Source of the DNA: Oscillospiraceae bacterium
Lineage (GTDB): Bacteria; Bacillota; Clostridia; Oscillospirales; CAG-272
Direction of reading: 5' to 3'
DNA length: 46,714 nucleotides
Assembly: GCA_015064345.1 (NCBI GenBank)
Contig: SVSK01000011.1
Coordinates: 1-46,714 of the forward strand
Shown here: piece after piece, positions 1 through 8,235 of the stretch
Layout of the letters: each line of letters starts with the position of its first letter
How positions within the stretch are numbered: the stretch's first letter is position 1
Notes under the pieces: model-generated
Seen by the model: the letters and a program-made list of their open reading frames with translations, nothing else
Databases searched by the model: none
What the model was told of the DNA's origin: nothing
Position numbers and translations under genes: made by a program

Positions 1-186
1 GCCTAGAGAATAGCCTGTGTCTATTCCGCTGATCAGGTCAGTTATCTGCTGCAGGAGCCATGATACTACGAGATTGAGAAGCACGGTGAGAGTGACTTCG
101 AGCAAAGAAAGAGCCAGATAACCGCAGTTTCCTCGATAAAACTGCCTTGTGTACGGGCGGATATCTATTTTGTCAGTTTTCTTCAT
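1..186 (-). CDS. ABC transporter, permease/ATP-binding type, N-terminal fragment
   Basis: Only the first 62 codons lie in the window; the gene continues past position 1. The visible part has a basic, polar start (MKKTDKIDIRPYTR) and then one hydrophobic helix (about residues 23-47) with QQITDLI after it. That layout is typical of the first membrane helix of a type-1 ABC exporter half-transporter, where the membrane domain precedes the ATPase domain. The ATG overlaps the stop codon of the upstream regulator gene by one base (TAATG), so translation is probably coupled. The family call rests on 62 residues; other multi-pass membrane proteins cannot be excluded, and the substrate is unknown. Confidence 0.55.
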   Translation of the reverse strand, partial: MKKTDKIDIRPYTRQFYRGNCGYLALSLLEVTLTVLLNLVVSWLLQQITDLISGIDTGYSLG

Positions 187-1304
187 TATATGCCTCCGCA
201 GATTTCACTTTTTATCTTTTGCCAGATGGCGCCGAGGGTGTCTGTCATCCCGTTTGCCGCAATGTTCTCCTCTATTAATGCGATGGCCGATTCACCCAAA
301 GTATCGTATGCCACTGCCTTCTCGAGGTCTCCTACACAAAACTTCAGATTGGTGATGTCGTAGATGGGTTTTTGGTCAAATCTTTTCGCAACGGTGTAGG
401 AGAGGCGCAAATACTCTTCAGCCTTTTTAGTTTCACCAAGAAGAAGAGAATGTGCTGCAGCGCCGCAATAGCTGAGGGCAATTATCTTGTCCACACATGC
501 CACCGCGTTCTTATCCACCTTCATTGACTCAAGTATATTCGTTAGCCACAGATATGCCTCGCATCCTCTCTCGTAGTCTCCTGCGTGATAATAATAGCTT
601 CCGTAAGCCAGCATTGTCATAGCTGAGGTGTTCATTATGTTGAAAAATGAGCCTGACAGATATGGCTCCGCTTCTTTGATATCACCGCTTGGATTGATTC
701 GAAAATAGTCGCTTCCGGTATATGCCAGGGCGAGGATGGGATCGTAAATGCCCTTGATGTTGTACTTTTTGAGTATCTCCACACCCTTTTCCACGTTGCC
801 GAGGACTATATAGTGCTGGGCGATATCTCCCCGTATTACAGCCTCGCTTATCTCAGGAGAGGTATTTTGTTCCAGAAGTGTGATAGTACGCTCAAGCAGC
901 TCAATAGCGCGGCGCAGGTATTTGTGGTTGTTTTGTTCCCCGCCGGCAACACCGTACAGAGATCCTGCACGGTATACGATATAAAAGTTGTTTGGATATC
1001 TTAGCAATGCTTTTTCGGCTTCTGTGATAGCGTCTGAGTACTTCTTTTGCCTTTGAAGCTCAAATATGCGCTCGTCTGTTGCGGCGATGCTGTTGTTTTG
1101 GACCTCAAATCCCACGAGCGCGTCAAGGGAGACTTCAAACAAGTCTGCAAGCTGGAGCAGCATTCCTATTTCAGGCACACTGCGACCGTTTTCCCATTTG
1201 TAGACCGCGCCCACCGTGATTCCGAGTGCTTCAGCAAGCTGTTCCTGGGTAATCCCGCGCTCTTTTCTTAGTTTCTTTATATTCTCCTCGAGCCTTATAT
1301 CCAT
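186..1304 (-). CDS. HTH-type (XRE) transcriptional regulator with TPR-like C-terminus
   Basis: The 372-residue product has an N-terminal Cro/C1-type helix-turn-helix (about residues 6-62, with GITQEQLAEALGITVGAVYKW as the core) followed by a long, all-helical region (about 75-360) that reads as tetratricopeptide-like repeats (LYGVAGG, AYTGSDYF, LAYGSYYYHAGDYERG). This is the architecture of the Rgg/PlcR/PrgX-like and related TPR regulators, which in known cases bind small peptides. The start is supported by GGAGGG five bases upstream. A SigA-like promoter lies just upstream and the next gene, an ABC transporter, starts within its stop codon, so the regulator may control that transporter. Peptide binding is inference from architecture; I saw no convincing pheromone gene. 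Confidence 0.8.
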   Translation of the reverse strand: MDIRLEENIKKLRKERGITQEQLAEALGITVGAVYKWENGRSVPEIGMLLQLADLFEVSLDALVGFEVQNNSIAATDERIFELQRQKKYSDAITEAEKALLRYPNNFYIVYRAGSLYGVAGGEQNNHKYLRRAIELLERTITLLEQNTSPEISEAVIRGDIAQHYIVLGNVEKGVEILKKYNIKGIYDPILALAYTGSDYFRINPSGDIKEAEPYLSGSFFNIMNTSAMTMLAYGSYYYHAGDYERGCEAYLWLTNILESMKVDKNAVACVDKIIALSYCGAAAHSLLLGETKKAEEYLRLSYTVAKRFDQKPIYDITNLKFCVGDLEKAVAYDTLGESAIALIEENIAANGMTDTLGAIWQKIKSEICGGI

Positions 1305-1332
1305 AATTGCCCTCCGCTTGCGTTATGTCAAT

Positions 1333-1361
1333 ATTATATCATGTAAATCTATGGTTGTAAA
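1333..1361 (-). promoter_or_regulatory. SigA-type promoter of the HTH-TPR regulator
   Basis: On the minus strand a -35 TTTACA and a -10 TATAAT are separated by exactly 17 bases, about 30 bases upstream of the start codon of the HTH-TPR gene. The -10 is a perfect consensus match. Confidence 0.7.
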
Positions 1362-1417
1362 CTGATTTATATTACAATTGGTATAAGAATTTATAGACTG
1401 TCAGTATAGGTGAGAGC

Positions 1418-1451
1418 AAAAAAACAACACCGCCCGTTACAGACGATGTTG
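1418..1451 (-). terminator. Rho-independent terminator after the YwaF-like gene
   Basis: On the minus strand a 10-bp stem (two G-U pairs) with a 7-base loop is followed by seven T. It sits 12 bases past the stop of the membrane-protein gene and separates it from the HTH-TPR unit. Confidence 0.8.
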
Positions 1452-1463
1452 CAGGTAAATATG

Positions 1464-2300
1464 TTATTTGGCGTATAATGTAACAGCTTCTTCGTGGATA
1501 GGATCTGCGGAAGCTGTTTTGTTATGCTTCTTGTGGATCATGTTTTCAATAAGATAGTAAACATTGTAATATGCCACGATGTAAATGATAAACAGAAGCA
1601 CAACACCGATGGGGTAGAGCACAGGGCTGCCGCCGACAATGGTCATGACGATCTCATAAGGTGTGGCGTCTCCGCGGCTGAGGAACATGTAGTTGCAGTC
1701 CCAGACGAGGTTTGCCAGATATGCAAGCACGCAGAACACACCAAGGATCGCAGAGGTAACGGGGATGTCCCTTTTCTTCATGCTACGCATTCCGGAAATG
1801 AGGATGTACAGTGAAGCAAAGCCGGAAATGCAGTGGGTGATGCCCGATACTACGTTGTCAAGGGAGATGACGGGATAACAGCCGTAGTTTTGACCTGCGA
1901 AATACGTACCGAGCAGAGCACCGAGAAGACCGAATACCGTAACGAAGTCGAGGGAGACCTCTTTCACTCTGCCTTTTGCGAATGCGGCTACCGGTATTGT
2001 AATGAGCTGGATGCTGCACATGAAGAGAGGCAGAACGTAAACAAAATAGAACGGATTTCCGTGACGCACTGACAGAACGATTATCTTGAACAGCTCCAGT
2101 GAGTCGATCAGTATAGCGGCTACGATCAGCACGCGATTTTTCTCTCTGTCACTTTTGATCCTGTTTCTCTTGCCCAGAATGATTCCGCAGAGGAACATTA
2201 TAGCCACAAGTGCAGTAACAAATGTCAGATGCTGCCAGGACATGTAACCTTCTGCGGGACGGCTGTATCCCCCGAATCCTAAAAATTCAATTAAACTCAT
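1464..2300 (-). CDS. YwaF/TMEM164-family integral membrane protein
   Basis: The 278-residue protein has seven or so hydrophobic helices spread over its whole length, no signal peptide, and a polar C-terminus. The opening (EGYMSWQHLTFVTALVAI), a conserved His in the first helix and a second His in the fifth helix region (GITHCISGF) fit the YwaF/TIGR02206 group, which belongs with eukaryotic TMEM164. TMEM164 acts as an acyltransferase in ether-lipid metabolism; whether bacterial members do so is not established. The first ATG lacks a strong ribosome site; an internal ATG at 2243 has AGAAGG in front, but starting there would remove the residues before SWQHL, so I kept the longer form. It is a single-gene unit with its own promoter and terminator. 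Confidence 0.6.
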   Translation of the reverse strand: MSLIEFLGFGGYSRPAEGYMSWQHLTFVTALVAIMFLCGIILGKRNRIKSDREKNRVLIVAAILIDSLELFKIIVLSVRHGNPFYFVYVLPLFMCSIQLITIPVAAFAKGRVKEVSLDFVTVFGLLGALLGTYFAGQNYGCYPVISLDNVVSGITHCISGFASLYILISGMRSMKKRDIPVTSAILGVFCVLAYLANLVWDCNYMFLSRGDATPYEIVMTIVGGSPVLYPIGVVLLFIIYIVAYYNVYYLIENMIHKKHNKTASADPIHEEAVTLYAK

Positions 2301-2359
2301 AATGTTGACTTGCTTATACTGTCAAGTCTTGCCTTCTTTCGAAAAATCAATACGGACAT

Positions 2360-2368
2360 ATTATAACA
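2360..2368 (-). promoter_or_regulatory. Extended -10 promoter of the YwaF-like gene
   Basis: The minus strand reads TGTTATAAT, an extended -10 (TGnTATAAT) about 60 bases upstream of the ATG. The corresponding -35 region is weak, as is usual for extended -10 promoters. Confidence 0.5.
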
Positions 2369-2419
2369 CATTTTTACATAAATTGCTATAGCTTTCCCAA
2401 AATACTTTGAACAAAAGAA

Positions 2420-2443
2420 GACCGACATCCGAAGATGCCGGCC
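2420..2443 (-). terminator. Terminator of the sugar ABC transporter operon
   Basis: The minus strand forms a 10-bp stem (two G-U pairs) closed by a TTCG tetraloop and followed by TTCTTTTG. It lies about 45 bases after the stop codon of the binding-protein gene. The plus strand also carries a T-run after the stem, but its pairing is poorer, and no plus-strand gene ends here. Confidence 0.75.
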
Positions 2444-2487
2444 TTTTTTATTTAGTTATGTTAGTTTTGACTTATCTACCGATTGGA

Positions 2488-3516
2488 TTAGCCCATGTAG
2501 AAGATGTTCTGATCCTTGAGTTCGTCGATATTGTCAGCATTGTACCAACGACCTGCGATACCTACGTCAGCAACAGCTTCGCCAGCGAGCTTCTTAGCTG
2601 CGAGTTCAACTGCCTTGTAACCGATGTTGTAGGAGTCCTGTGCAACGGAACCAACGAGGAGAGCGTACTTAGCGCCTGCGTCCTTGATCCAGTTGTACTG
2701 GTTTGTACCAGCGTCGAAGCCGCAGAAGAGAATATCCTTGTAAGCAGCTGCGTTGTCAGATACTTCGGGGAATACTTCGTTAACAACACCTTCGTTTGTC
2801 ATGAAGATTGCCTGTGCGCCCCATTCCTTGAGAGCTGTGAGACCGAGCTTGTATTCGCCTGCATTGTTAGCCTTAACCTGAACGTTAACGTCAAGTGTGA
2901 TGCCGTCAGCCTTAGCGAGTTCTTCAATCTTAGCCTTGAAGCCGCCTGCACGGTCAATACCTGTAGCGGTGGAGTCGTGCTGGATGATACCAACCTTGAA
3001 GCCGTCCTTAACGAGGCCGTTTGTCTTGAGGTATGCGTAGAAGTTTTCAGCTGCAACACCTGCTGCTGCGAAGTTGTCAGTAGCAACGCCGCCGATTGTG
3101 GGGTCCTTGCCTGCAGTGATGTCAGCGCCGCCGGAGTAGAGACCGGAGTCGAATTCTACAACGGGAAGTCCCTTGTCATATGCGGATACAAGTTCATCAG
3201 CAAAGCCGAGACCGATTGTAGCAAGAACGATAGCCTTAACGTCCTTGTTGTTGAGAGCGGACTGAACCATTTCGCGCTGGGAGTTTACATACTCTTCGCT
3301 TTCAGCGGTAGGACCACGGAATGTTACGGAGTAGCCATACTTAGCGCCTGCGTCTTCTGCGCCTGCCTTAACAGCCTGCCAGAATGCGTGTGTTTCACCC
3401 TTAGCGATAACTGCGATTGTGCCGTTTTCTCCACCCTTCTTGCCACAAGCCATGAAGATGCTGGAGCAAAGAACGAGAGCCAGTACGAGTGCTAAAACTT
3501 TAGTGAGCTTTTTCAT
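2488..3516 (-). CDS. Sugar ABC transporter substrate-binding lipoprotein (CUT2 family)
   Basis: The 342-residue protein starts with a lipoprotein signal peptide ending in the lipobox FMAC (Cys24), so it is anchored on the outer face of the membrane. The rest is a type-1 periplasmic-binding fold of the RbsB/MglB/YtfQ group: GTIAVIAKGETHAFWQAV opens the first lobe, and IVLATIGLGFADELVSA and VEFDSG are typical of ligand-binding loops. It delivers a sugar to the permease and ATPase encoded just upstream. Which sugar cannot be read from the sequence. It is the last gene of the operon, with its own strong GGAGG site and a 9-bp hairpin in the 80-base gap before it, which fits the high expression such proteins need. 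A UUCG-loop terminator follows. Confidence 0.9.
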   Translation of the reverse strand: MKKLTKVLALVLALVLCSSIFMACGKKGGENGTIAVIAKGETHAFWQAVKAGAEDAGAKYGYSVTFRGPTAESEEYVNSQREMVQSALNNKDVKAIVLATIGLGFADELVSAYDKGLPVVEFDSGLYSGGADITAGKDPTIGGVATDNFAAAGVAAENFYAYLKTNGLVKDGFKVGIIQHDSTATGIDRAGGFKAKIEELAKADGITLDVNVQVKANNAGEYKLGLTALKEWGAQAIFMTNEGVVNEVFPEVSDNAAAYKDILFCGFDAGTNQYNWIKDAGAKYALLVGSVAQDSYNIGYKAVELAAKKLAGEAVADVGIAGRWYNADNIDELKDQNIFYMG

Positions 3517-3549
3517 GGGATTTCCTCCAATAAAAATTATTTTTTTATT

Positions 3550-3573
3550 TATAAAAACCCTGAAGTTTTTATA
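3550..3573 (-). other. Intercistronic hairpin before the binding-protein gene
   Basis: A perfect 9-bp stem (TATAAAAAC and its complement) with a 6-base loop sits in the gap between permease and binding-protein genes. No T-run follows on the transcribed strand, so it is more likely an mRNA-stabilising or processing hairpin than a terminator. Confidence 0.45.
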
Positions 3574-3596
3574 CGAAATTAATGTGTGTGCAGAGC

Positions 3597-4862
3597 TTAC
3601 TGAGCCTTTTCAGCTGCCTTAAGCTTTGCTACTTCTGTCTTGAGCTTTGTCTTAAGCTCATTAATCTGAGAGTCGATCTCCTTAACGCGTGCAGCGGATT
3701 CGGGATTTTTATCGGAAAGAGCATAGTCTTTTTCGATGTTGAGCTCTTCGATCATTTCCTTAAGCTCGTTCTTCAGCTTGTCAGCGGGAGATTCAAGCTT
3801 AACCTTGCTTGCAGCCTTCTTCTTGAGTACGTCAAGGAGAACTGCGCCAACTACGATAACGCCTGTAACAGCATATGTAATGAATGTTGCGGAGAGGTTA
3901 CTGTTGAACTCAAGGAGCAGGAAGTTGAGACCCTGGCGGATAACAACGAGAATGAGTGAACCGAAGATAGAGCCTGCAACGGAAGCAGCACCGCCTGTTG
4001 TGCTTGTACCGCCGATGTAAACACCTGCGATAGCGTCAAGCTCCATACCGTTACCGGATGCGAGTGTGAGAGAGGGGTTGGATGCTGTATAGAACAGAGC
4101 TGCGATACCTGCGAAGAGACCGCCGATAGCGTATGCAATGATCTTGTACTTGTCTGTGTTGATACCGGAGAGGCGGGTTGCTTCTTCGTTACTACCGATG
4201 GCGAGGATGTAACGGCCAACCTTGGTCTTGTACATTACAACCATGCAGATTATTGTGAGGACAAGAACCCAAACGATACCGATGGGGAAGCCCTTAAGGT
4301 TTGTGAAGATGCTCTGGAACCAACCTGTTGTGGGGTACTTAACAGCGGAGGAAAGACCTGTGATAGCCTGAGCCGCAACCGCTGTGATACCTCTGGAGAG
4401 AAGCATTGTACCGAGTGTTGCGATAAAGGGAGCGAGCTTACACTTTGCAACGAGGAATCCGTTTAAGAGACCAAAGCCGAGACCAACGAGAACGATGATC
4501 GGGATGGTCAGCCAAAGTGTGCCGTCCTCAGGACTTACGCCTGTACCGCAGATAGCACCTGCGATAACGGGAGCACCGATACAAACTGTACCGATAGAAA
4601 GGTCGATACCGCCTGTTGCGATTACAAATGTTACACCCAGAGCGAGGATCGCATAGGGTACGAGGGACTTACTCATAAGGAGCAGGTTGTCCGGGCTGGC
4701 GAAGTTGCTGTTTACAAGTGTGAAGAGTACGAACAGCGCCAAGGTAGCAATAATGATAACGATATTCTGCTTACCGTTTGTGCTCATGTATTTTGCAAGC
4801 TTGACACCTGTTTGGCGAGCACGGCCACGCAGATTAAGCTTTACGTTGTTTTGTTGTTTCAT
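3597..4862 (-). CDS. Sugar ABC transporter permease (CUT2 family) with C-terminal helical extension
   Basis: The protein (421 residues from the chosen start) has eight to ten hydrophobic helices and CUT2 permease hallmarks such as GGIDLSIGTV near the second helix and the AIGSNEEATRLSGI cytoplasmic loop that contacts the ATPase. It forms the membrane channel of the importer. The ATG at 4862 is chosen because GGAG precedes it and it lies one base after the ATPase stop; a longer reading from 4952 would overlap the ATPase gene by 89 bases. The odd part is the C-terminus: after the last membrane helix about 77 residues (345-421) are charged and helical (KLKNELKEMIEELNIEK, INELKTKLKTEVAKLKA), predicted coiled coil. 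RbsC/MglC proteins normally end shortly after the last helix. Confidence 0.9.
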   Translation of the reverse strand: MKQQNNVKLNLRGRARQTGVKLAKYMSTNGKQNIVIIIATLALFVLFTLVNSNFASPDNLLLMSKSLVPYAILALGVTFVIATGGIDLSIGTVCIGAPVIAGAICGTGVSPEDGTLWLTIPIIVLVGLGFGLLNGFLVAKCKLAPFIATLGTMLLSRGITAVAAQAITGLSSAVKYPTTGWFQSIFTNLKGFPIGIVWVLVLTIICMVVMYKTKVGRYILAIGSNEEATRLSGINTDKYKIIAYAIGGLFAGIAALFYTASNPSLTLASGNGMELDAIAGVYIGGTSTTGGAASVAGSIFGSLILVVIRQGLNFLLLEFNSNLSATFITYAVTGVIVVGAVLLDVLKKKAASKVKLESPADKLKNELKEMIEELNIEKDYALSDKNPESAARVKEIDSQINELKTKLKTEVAKLKAAEKAQ

Positions 4863-4863
4863 T

Positions 4864-6366
4864 TCAGTTCTCCTCTCGCATTGTTGCAAGATGCATAATG
4901 TTTTCTTGGTTTGCTTCGGAAATATCAAGCTCGCCGGTCTTTCTGCCTTCACACATAACCATTACGCGGTCACTCATACGAAGGATCTCAACAAGCTCCG
5001 AGGAGATCATGATAATTGCTTTGCCTTGCTTTGAAAGCTCGTTCATAAGAGTGTAGATCTCACTCTTTGCACCGACGTCGATACCTCTTGTAGGCTCGTC
5101 GAAGATCAGGATGTCGCTGTCCTGAATGAGCCATCTTGCTACGATAACCTTCTGCTGGTTACCGCCGGAGAGGTTTTTCAGTATCTGTTCCATGGACGGA
5201 GTCTTTGTGCGGAGCTTTGCGTTGTATTCCGCCGCTTCTTCCTTCAGCTTGCCGTCGTTGATAAGACCGCCGCTGACGTATCTGTCCATTGAAGCGAGTG
5301 CTGTGTTATCCGCAACGGACTTGAGGAGCATGAGACCGTATCTCTTTCTGTCCTCGGAGAGATAACCGATGCCGTGACGAACAGCGTCTGCGGGAGACTT
5401 GATGTCAACCTTCTGACCGTTAATGAAGATCTCACCGGAGTCGAAGGGGTCTGCACCGAAGATCGCTCTTGCTACTTCTGTACGACCTGCGCCCATAAGA
5501 CCGGAGAAACCGAGGATCTCACCGCGACGGAGCTTAAAGCTTACGTCTCTGATCGTTCTGCCGCTGCACAGGTTTCTTACCTCAAGAACAACATCCGCGT
5601 CCTCAGGTACTTCGCTGTGAGTTTTAGGCTCTTCATAAACAACTCGACCGATCATCATGTTAATGATCTCGTCTTTTGTTATCTCGTTTGTAATTGCTGT
5701 TCCCACGTACTCACCGTCACGCATTACGGTAACTCTGTCGGAGATGCGCTTGATCTCGTCCATTCTGTGGGATATGTAGATCATGCCGATGCCTTTTTCT
5801 TTAAGGTCGTTCATGATGCGGAACAGTTCCTCGATCTCAACCTGTGTCAGTGCCGCTGTGGGCTCGTCGAGGATGAGAAGCTTACAGTCTCTGGAGACAG
5901 CCTTGGCGATTTCTACCATCTGCTGCTTACCTACTGTGAGAGTTCCGAGAGTTACGCGGGGGTCGATCTTGATGCCGATTTTGGAGAAGAGTGCTTCGGC
6001 CTCCTTGACCATTTCAGCATCCTTGATAAAGGCGCCGCCCGACATAGGCTCTCTGCCGATGAAAATATTCTGCGCTACAGTCAGGTGGTTCATCATGTTA
6101 AGCTCCTGGTGGATAACGCTGATGCCTGCCGCCTGAGACCGGGCGATATTTTCGAAGCTTACATTCTCTCCGAAATATTCAATAGTGCCACCGTCGCTCT
6201 TGTGGATACCGCAAAGCACCTTGATGAGAGTGGATTTTCCCGCGCCGTTTTCGCCCATGAGTGCATGAACTTCACCGGCTCTCAGGTCAAAATCTACACC
6301 CTTGAGAGCATGAACACCGAAGAAATATTTCTGGATGCCTTGCATCTTCAGAATTGTTTGGCTCAT
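4864..6366 (-). CDS. Sugar ABC transporter ATP-binding protein (RbsA/MglA type)
   Basis: The 500-residue protein carries two fused ATPase domains. The first has a canonical Walker A (GENGAGKST, residues 38-46), signature LTVGKQQ and Walker B LLILDEPTAAL. The second has a degenerate Walker A (GLMGAGRT, Lys to Arg), signature LSGGNQQK and LIFDEPTRGIDVGAKSEIY. This asymmetry is normal for monosaccharide importers of the CUT2 group (RbsA, MglA, XylG). It powers uptake through the permease encoded one base downstream. It is the first gene of the operon; a SigA promoter lies about 190 bases upstream, leaving a long leader. Confidence 0.95.
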   Translation of the reverse strand: MSQTILKMQGIQKYFFGVHALKGVDFDLRAGEVHALMGENGAGKSTLIKVLCGIHKSDGGTIEYFGENVSFENIARSQAAGISVIHQELNMMNHLTVAQNIFIGREPMSGGAFIKDAEMVKEAEALFSKIGIKIDPRVTLGTLTVGKQQMVEIAKAVSRDCKLLILDEPTAALTQVEIEELFRIMNDLKEKGIGMIYISHRMDEIKRISDRVTVMRDGEYVGTAITNEITKDEIINMMIGRVVYEEPKTHSEVPEDADVVLEVRNLCSGRTIRDVSFKLRRGEILGFSGLMGAGRTEVARAIFGADPFDSGEIFINGQKVDIKSPADAVRHGIGYLSEDRKRYGLMLLKSVADNTALASMDRYVSGGLINDGKLKEEAAEYNAKLRTKTPSMEQILKNLSGGNQQKVIVARWLIQDSDILIFDEPTRGIDVGAKSEIYTLMNELSKQGKAIIMISSELVEILRMSDRVMVMCEGRKTGELDISEANQENIMHLATMREEN

Positions 6367-6382
6367 TCCTTAGTCCCTTTCT

Positions 6383-6468
6383 GTGTAATGTGCTATTTTC
6401 TTGTTTTGGGGGAGGGAATTGTCTATTGTCACTTTTAACAAATCGTTATTTAGTGTATTGTGCTATTT
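6383..6468. repeat. Pair of 16-base direct repeats in the sugar-operon leader
   Basis: GTGTAATGTGCTATTT at 6383-6398 recurs as GTGTATTGTGCTATTT at 6453-6468 (15 of 16 identical), 70 bases apart. Both lie between the sugar-operon promoter and its first start codon, so they would be in the mRNA leader. A role as regulator sites is possible but unproven. Confidence 0.5.
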
Positions 6469-6559
6469 ACACAAAAAATCCGATGTTCATAGTTATTTTG
6501 TATGAAATCGGAAGTGATTAATTGTACATAGATCTCAAATTCCCCTTTTTAGTACCACT

Positions 6560-6588
6560 ATTATAACAAACTTTGCTAAAAAAATCAA
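6560..6588 (-). promoter_or_regulatory. SigA-type promoter of the sugar ABC operon
   Basis: On the minus strand TTGATT and TATAAT are spaced by 17 bases. Transcription would begin near 6553, giving a leader of about 185 bases before the ATPase gene. Confidence 0.75.
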
Positions 6589-6610
6589 GTATTTTGTGAA
6601 ATTTATTGTG

Positions 6611-6639
6611 TTGACAATACAAAAGTGGTTATGTATAAT
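6611..6639 (+). promoter_or_regulatory. Perfect consensus SigA promoter of the efflux-carrier gene
   Basis: TTGACA and TATAAT are separated by 17 bases, all consensus. It is divergent from the sugar-operon promoter, the two -35 elements being only 22 bases apart. It also decides the start of the next gene: a reading from 6625 would begin before the expected transcript. Confidence 0.85.
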
Positions 6640-6699
6640 TGTATATACAAATATTTGGTGAAAATGACAATAATAACTGCAAACAGGAGATCTTTCGAC

Positions 6700-7626
6700 A
6701 TGGATAAGCTGATTGTACTGCTTGAGACCGCACTTCCCGTTTTTTTAGCACTGTTTATGGGTGCAATGTGCAGAAGCCGTGAGTTCATTACCCGTGACGG
6801 TGTTGCTACCCTTAAGAAAGTCGTAATCAATCTTACACTGCCGTTTGTGCTTTTTGACGCCTTTGCCACAGCGGAATATTCGCTCTCTTCACTCATACTG
6901 CCGGCTATAATTTTTGCAGTATGCTGTATTGCTTTGGCGCTCGGATTCCTTGTAATCAAGCTCTCGAAATCCAGCAGTAAGCTGGCGCCGTATCTTGCCT
7001 CAGGTTATGAAGCGGGAATGCTTGGCTTTGCACTGTTTGCACTTTTGTTCCCCGGTGAGAGTGTGTCAAGGTTTGCCATGCTCGTGCTCGGACAGGAACT
7101 GTTTGTGTTTACATTATATAAATCCATGCTCACAGGTAAAACGGGACTCCGTGCAATCCTGAAGGACGTTACCACTTCTCCCACGCTGATTGGTGTGATG
7201 ATCGGTATTCTCTTTGGCGCGAGCGGTTTGTACGATCTTCTCGGTACATGGGGAGTGGCGGGAATAGTGGATTCTGTTACATCCTTCATTTCGGCACCTA
7301 CTGCTATGATCATCCTGCTTACCGTTGGATTCGACCTTGTAATCCGCGAGATCCCTTGGAAGAAGACCTTTGGCTTTATTGCAATGCGCCTTGGTATCAT
7401 GGGTGCGCTGCTTGGAGTAGTGATACTTCTCAACAGAACGATTCTTGGCGGCATGATTCACGAAGGCGCGGCTGTGCTGCTCTTTATTCTGCCTCCGCCT
7501 TACGTTATTCCGATTTTTGCGGATGAGCCTACCGAGCGTGTGCAGATATCCTCCTCCCTTTCTGCGCTCACTCTTATTACAATGATACTCTTTGCCGTAA
7601 TGTCCGTTGTCATAAGCATGTCGTGA
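6700..7626 (+). CDS. Auxin efflux carrier (AEC) family transporter
   Basis: The protein of 308 residues is almost entirely hydrophobic, with about ten helices in two halves, and matches the AEC (Mem_trans) family: LPVFLALFMGAMCRSREFI in the first helix and loop, and KKVVINLTLPFVLFDAFA with the conserved Asn and Pro. Family members export organic acids such as malate or act as auxin-like carriers in plants; the substrate here is unknown. ATG 6700 has AGGAGA ten bases ahead and lies about 55 bases after a consensus promoter. Upstream in-frame starts lack a good ribosome site. The gene is divergent from the sugar transporter, so a shared regulator is conceivable. Confidence 0.85.
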   Translation: MDKLIVLLETALPVFLALFMGAMCRSREFITRDGVATLKKVVINLTLPFVLFDAFATAEYSLSSLILPAIIFAVCCIALALGFLVIKLSKSSSKLAPYLASGYEAGMLGFALFALLFPGESVSRFAMLVLGQELFVFTLYKSMLTGKTGLRAILKDVTTSPTLIGVMIGILFGASGLYDLLGTWGVAGIVDSVTSFISAPTAMIILLTVGFDLVIREIPWKKTFGFIAMRLGIMGALLGVVILLNRTILGGMIHEGAAVLLFILPPPYVIPIFADEPTERVQISSSLSALTLITMILFAVMSVVISMS

Positions 7627-7630
7627 TTTA

Positions 7631-7659
7631 TTGACATAGCAGGATAATTGTGGTACAAT
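7631..7659 (+). promoter_or_regulatory. SigA-type promoter of the CBM9-like/WapI-like pair
   Basis: TTGACA and TACAAT spaced by 17 bases begin five bases after the efflux-carrier stop codon, about 30 bases before the next ATG. Confidence 0.75.
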
Positions 7660-7689
7660 TAACCTATAGACAAACCTTTGGAGGTACAT

Positions 7690-8235
7690 ATGAAATACGA
7701 TCTTAAAAACTGCAAAAACGGCGAGGCAGGCGTATATCCTACCACCGTTGACATAAGCGTGAATGACGGAATCATCACATTCTTCTTTGAGTGTGAGAAA
7801 TGCGAATTTTTTGTTCCTTTTACCGGATACAACAAGATCCACTCCGCGGGCGACTCCTGCGAAATCCTCATCGGTTCAGATCCCGAGCGCAAGGTGTACT
7901 ACGAAATTGAAATCAGTGCAAAGGGCGAGCTCATGATTGCAAAGATGACCTACAACGGAGCGGACGAGACAGGCGAGCCTATTCTCGACATCGACTTCTC
8001 TGAAGAATGCTTTGCTGAGGCTGAAGTTGAGCCCTGGAAGGACGGATACACATGTAAGGTTTCCTTCCCCCTTGAGAAGATCATGACAGGCGAGGGCGAG
8101 ATATACTTTAACGCACAGCGCCTCGACACAGACGGCGGCAGATACGACAAGCATCTCTGGGCGCTTAACCCCACAATGTTCCCCCGTTTCCACAGACCTT
8201 GGTACTTTGTTTACCTGAAGGATTATGTGAAATGA
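7690..8235 (+). CDS. CBM9-like (carbohydrate-binding-like) domain protein
   Basis: The 181-residue product lacks a signal peptide and is predicted mostly beta. The pattern resembles CBM9-like beta-sandwich domains: an N-terminal strand pair, a central SCEILIGSDPERKVYYEIEIS, the block YFNAQRLDTDGG, then the C-terminal WALNP...FHRPWYFVYL. Family 9 modules bind sugars, but stand-alone cytoplasmic copies are of unknown function. ATG 7690 is chosen over an upstream TTG because GGAGG is five bases ahead of it. The gene overlaps the next by four bases (ATGA), so the two products are probably made together. Binding of a carbohydrate is inference from fold resemblance. Confidence 0.55.
   Translation: MKYDLKNCKNGEAGVYPTTVDISVNDGIITFFFECEKCEFFVPFTGYNKIHSAGDSCEILIGSDPERKVYYEIEISAKGELMIAKMTYNGADETGEPILDIDFSEECFAEAEVEPWKDGYTCKVSFPLEKIMTGEGEIYFNAQRLDTDGGRYDKHLWALNPTMFPRFHRPWYFVYLKDYVK

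Noticed and set aside
2407-3495. 362-codon plus-strand frame opposite the sugar-binding protein (similar ones opposite the ATPase, oxidoreductase and glnA genes)
   Set aside because: Shadow frames of strongly biased minus-strand genes; the minus-strand proteins are clearly the real ones.
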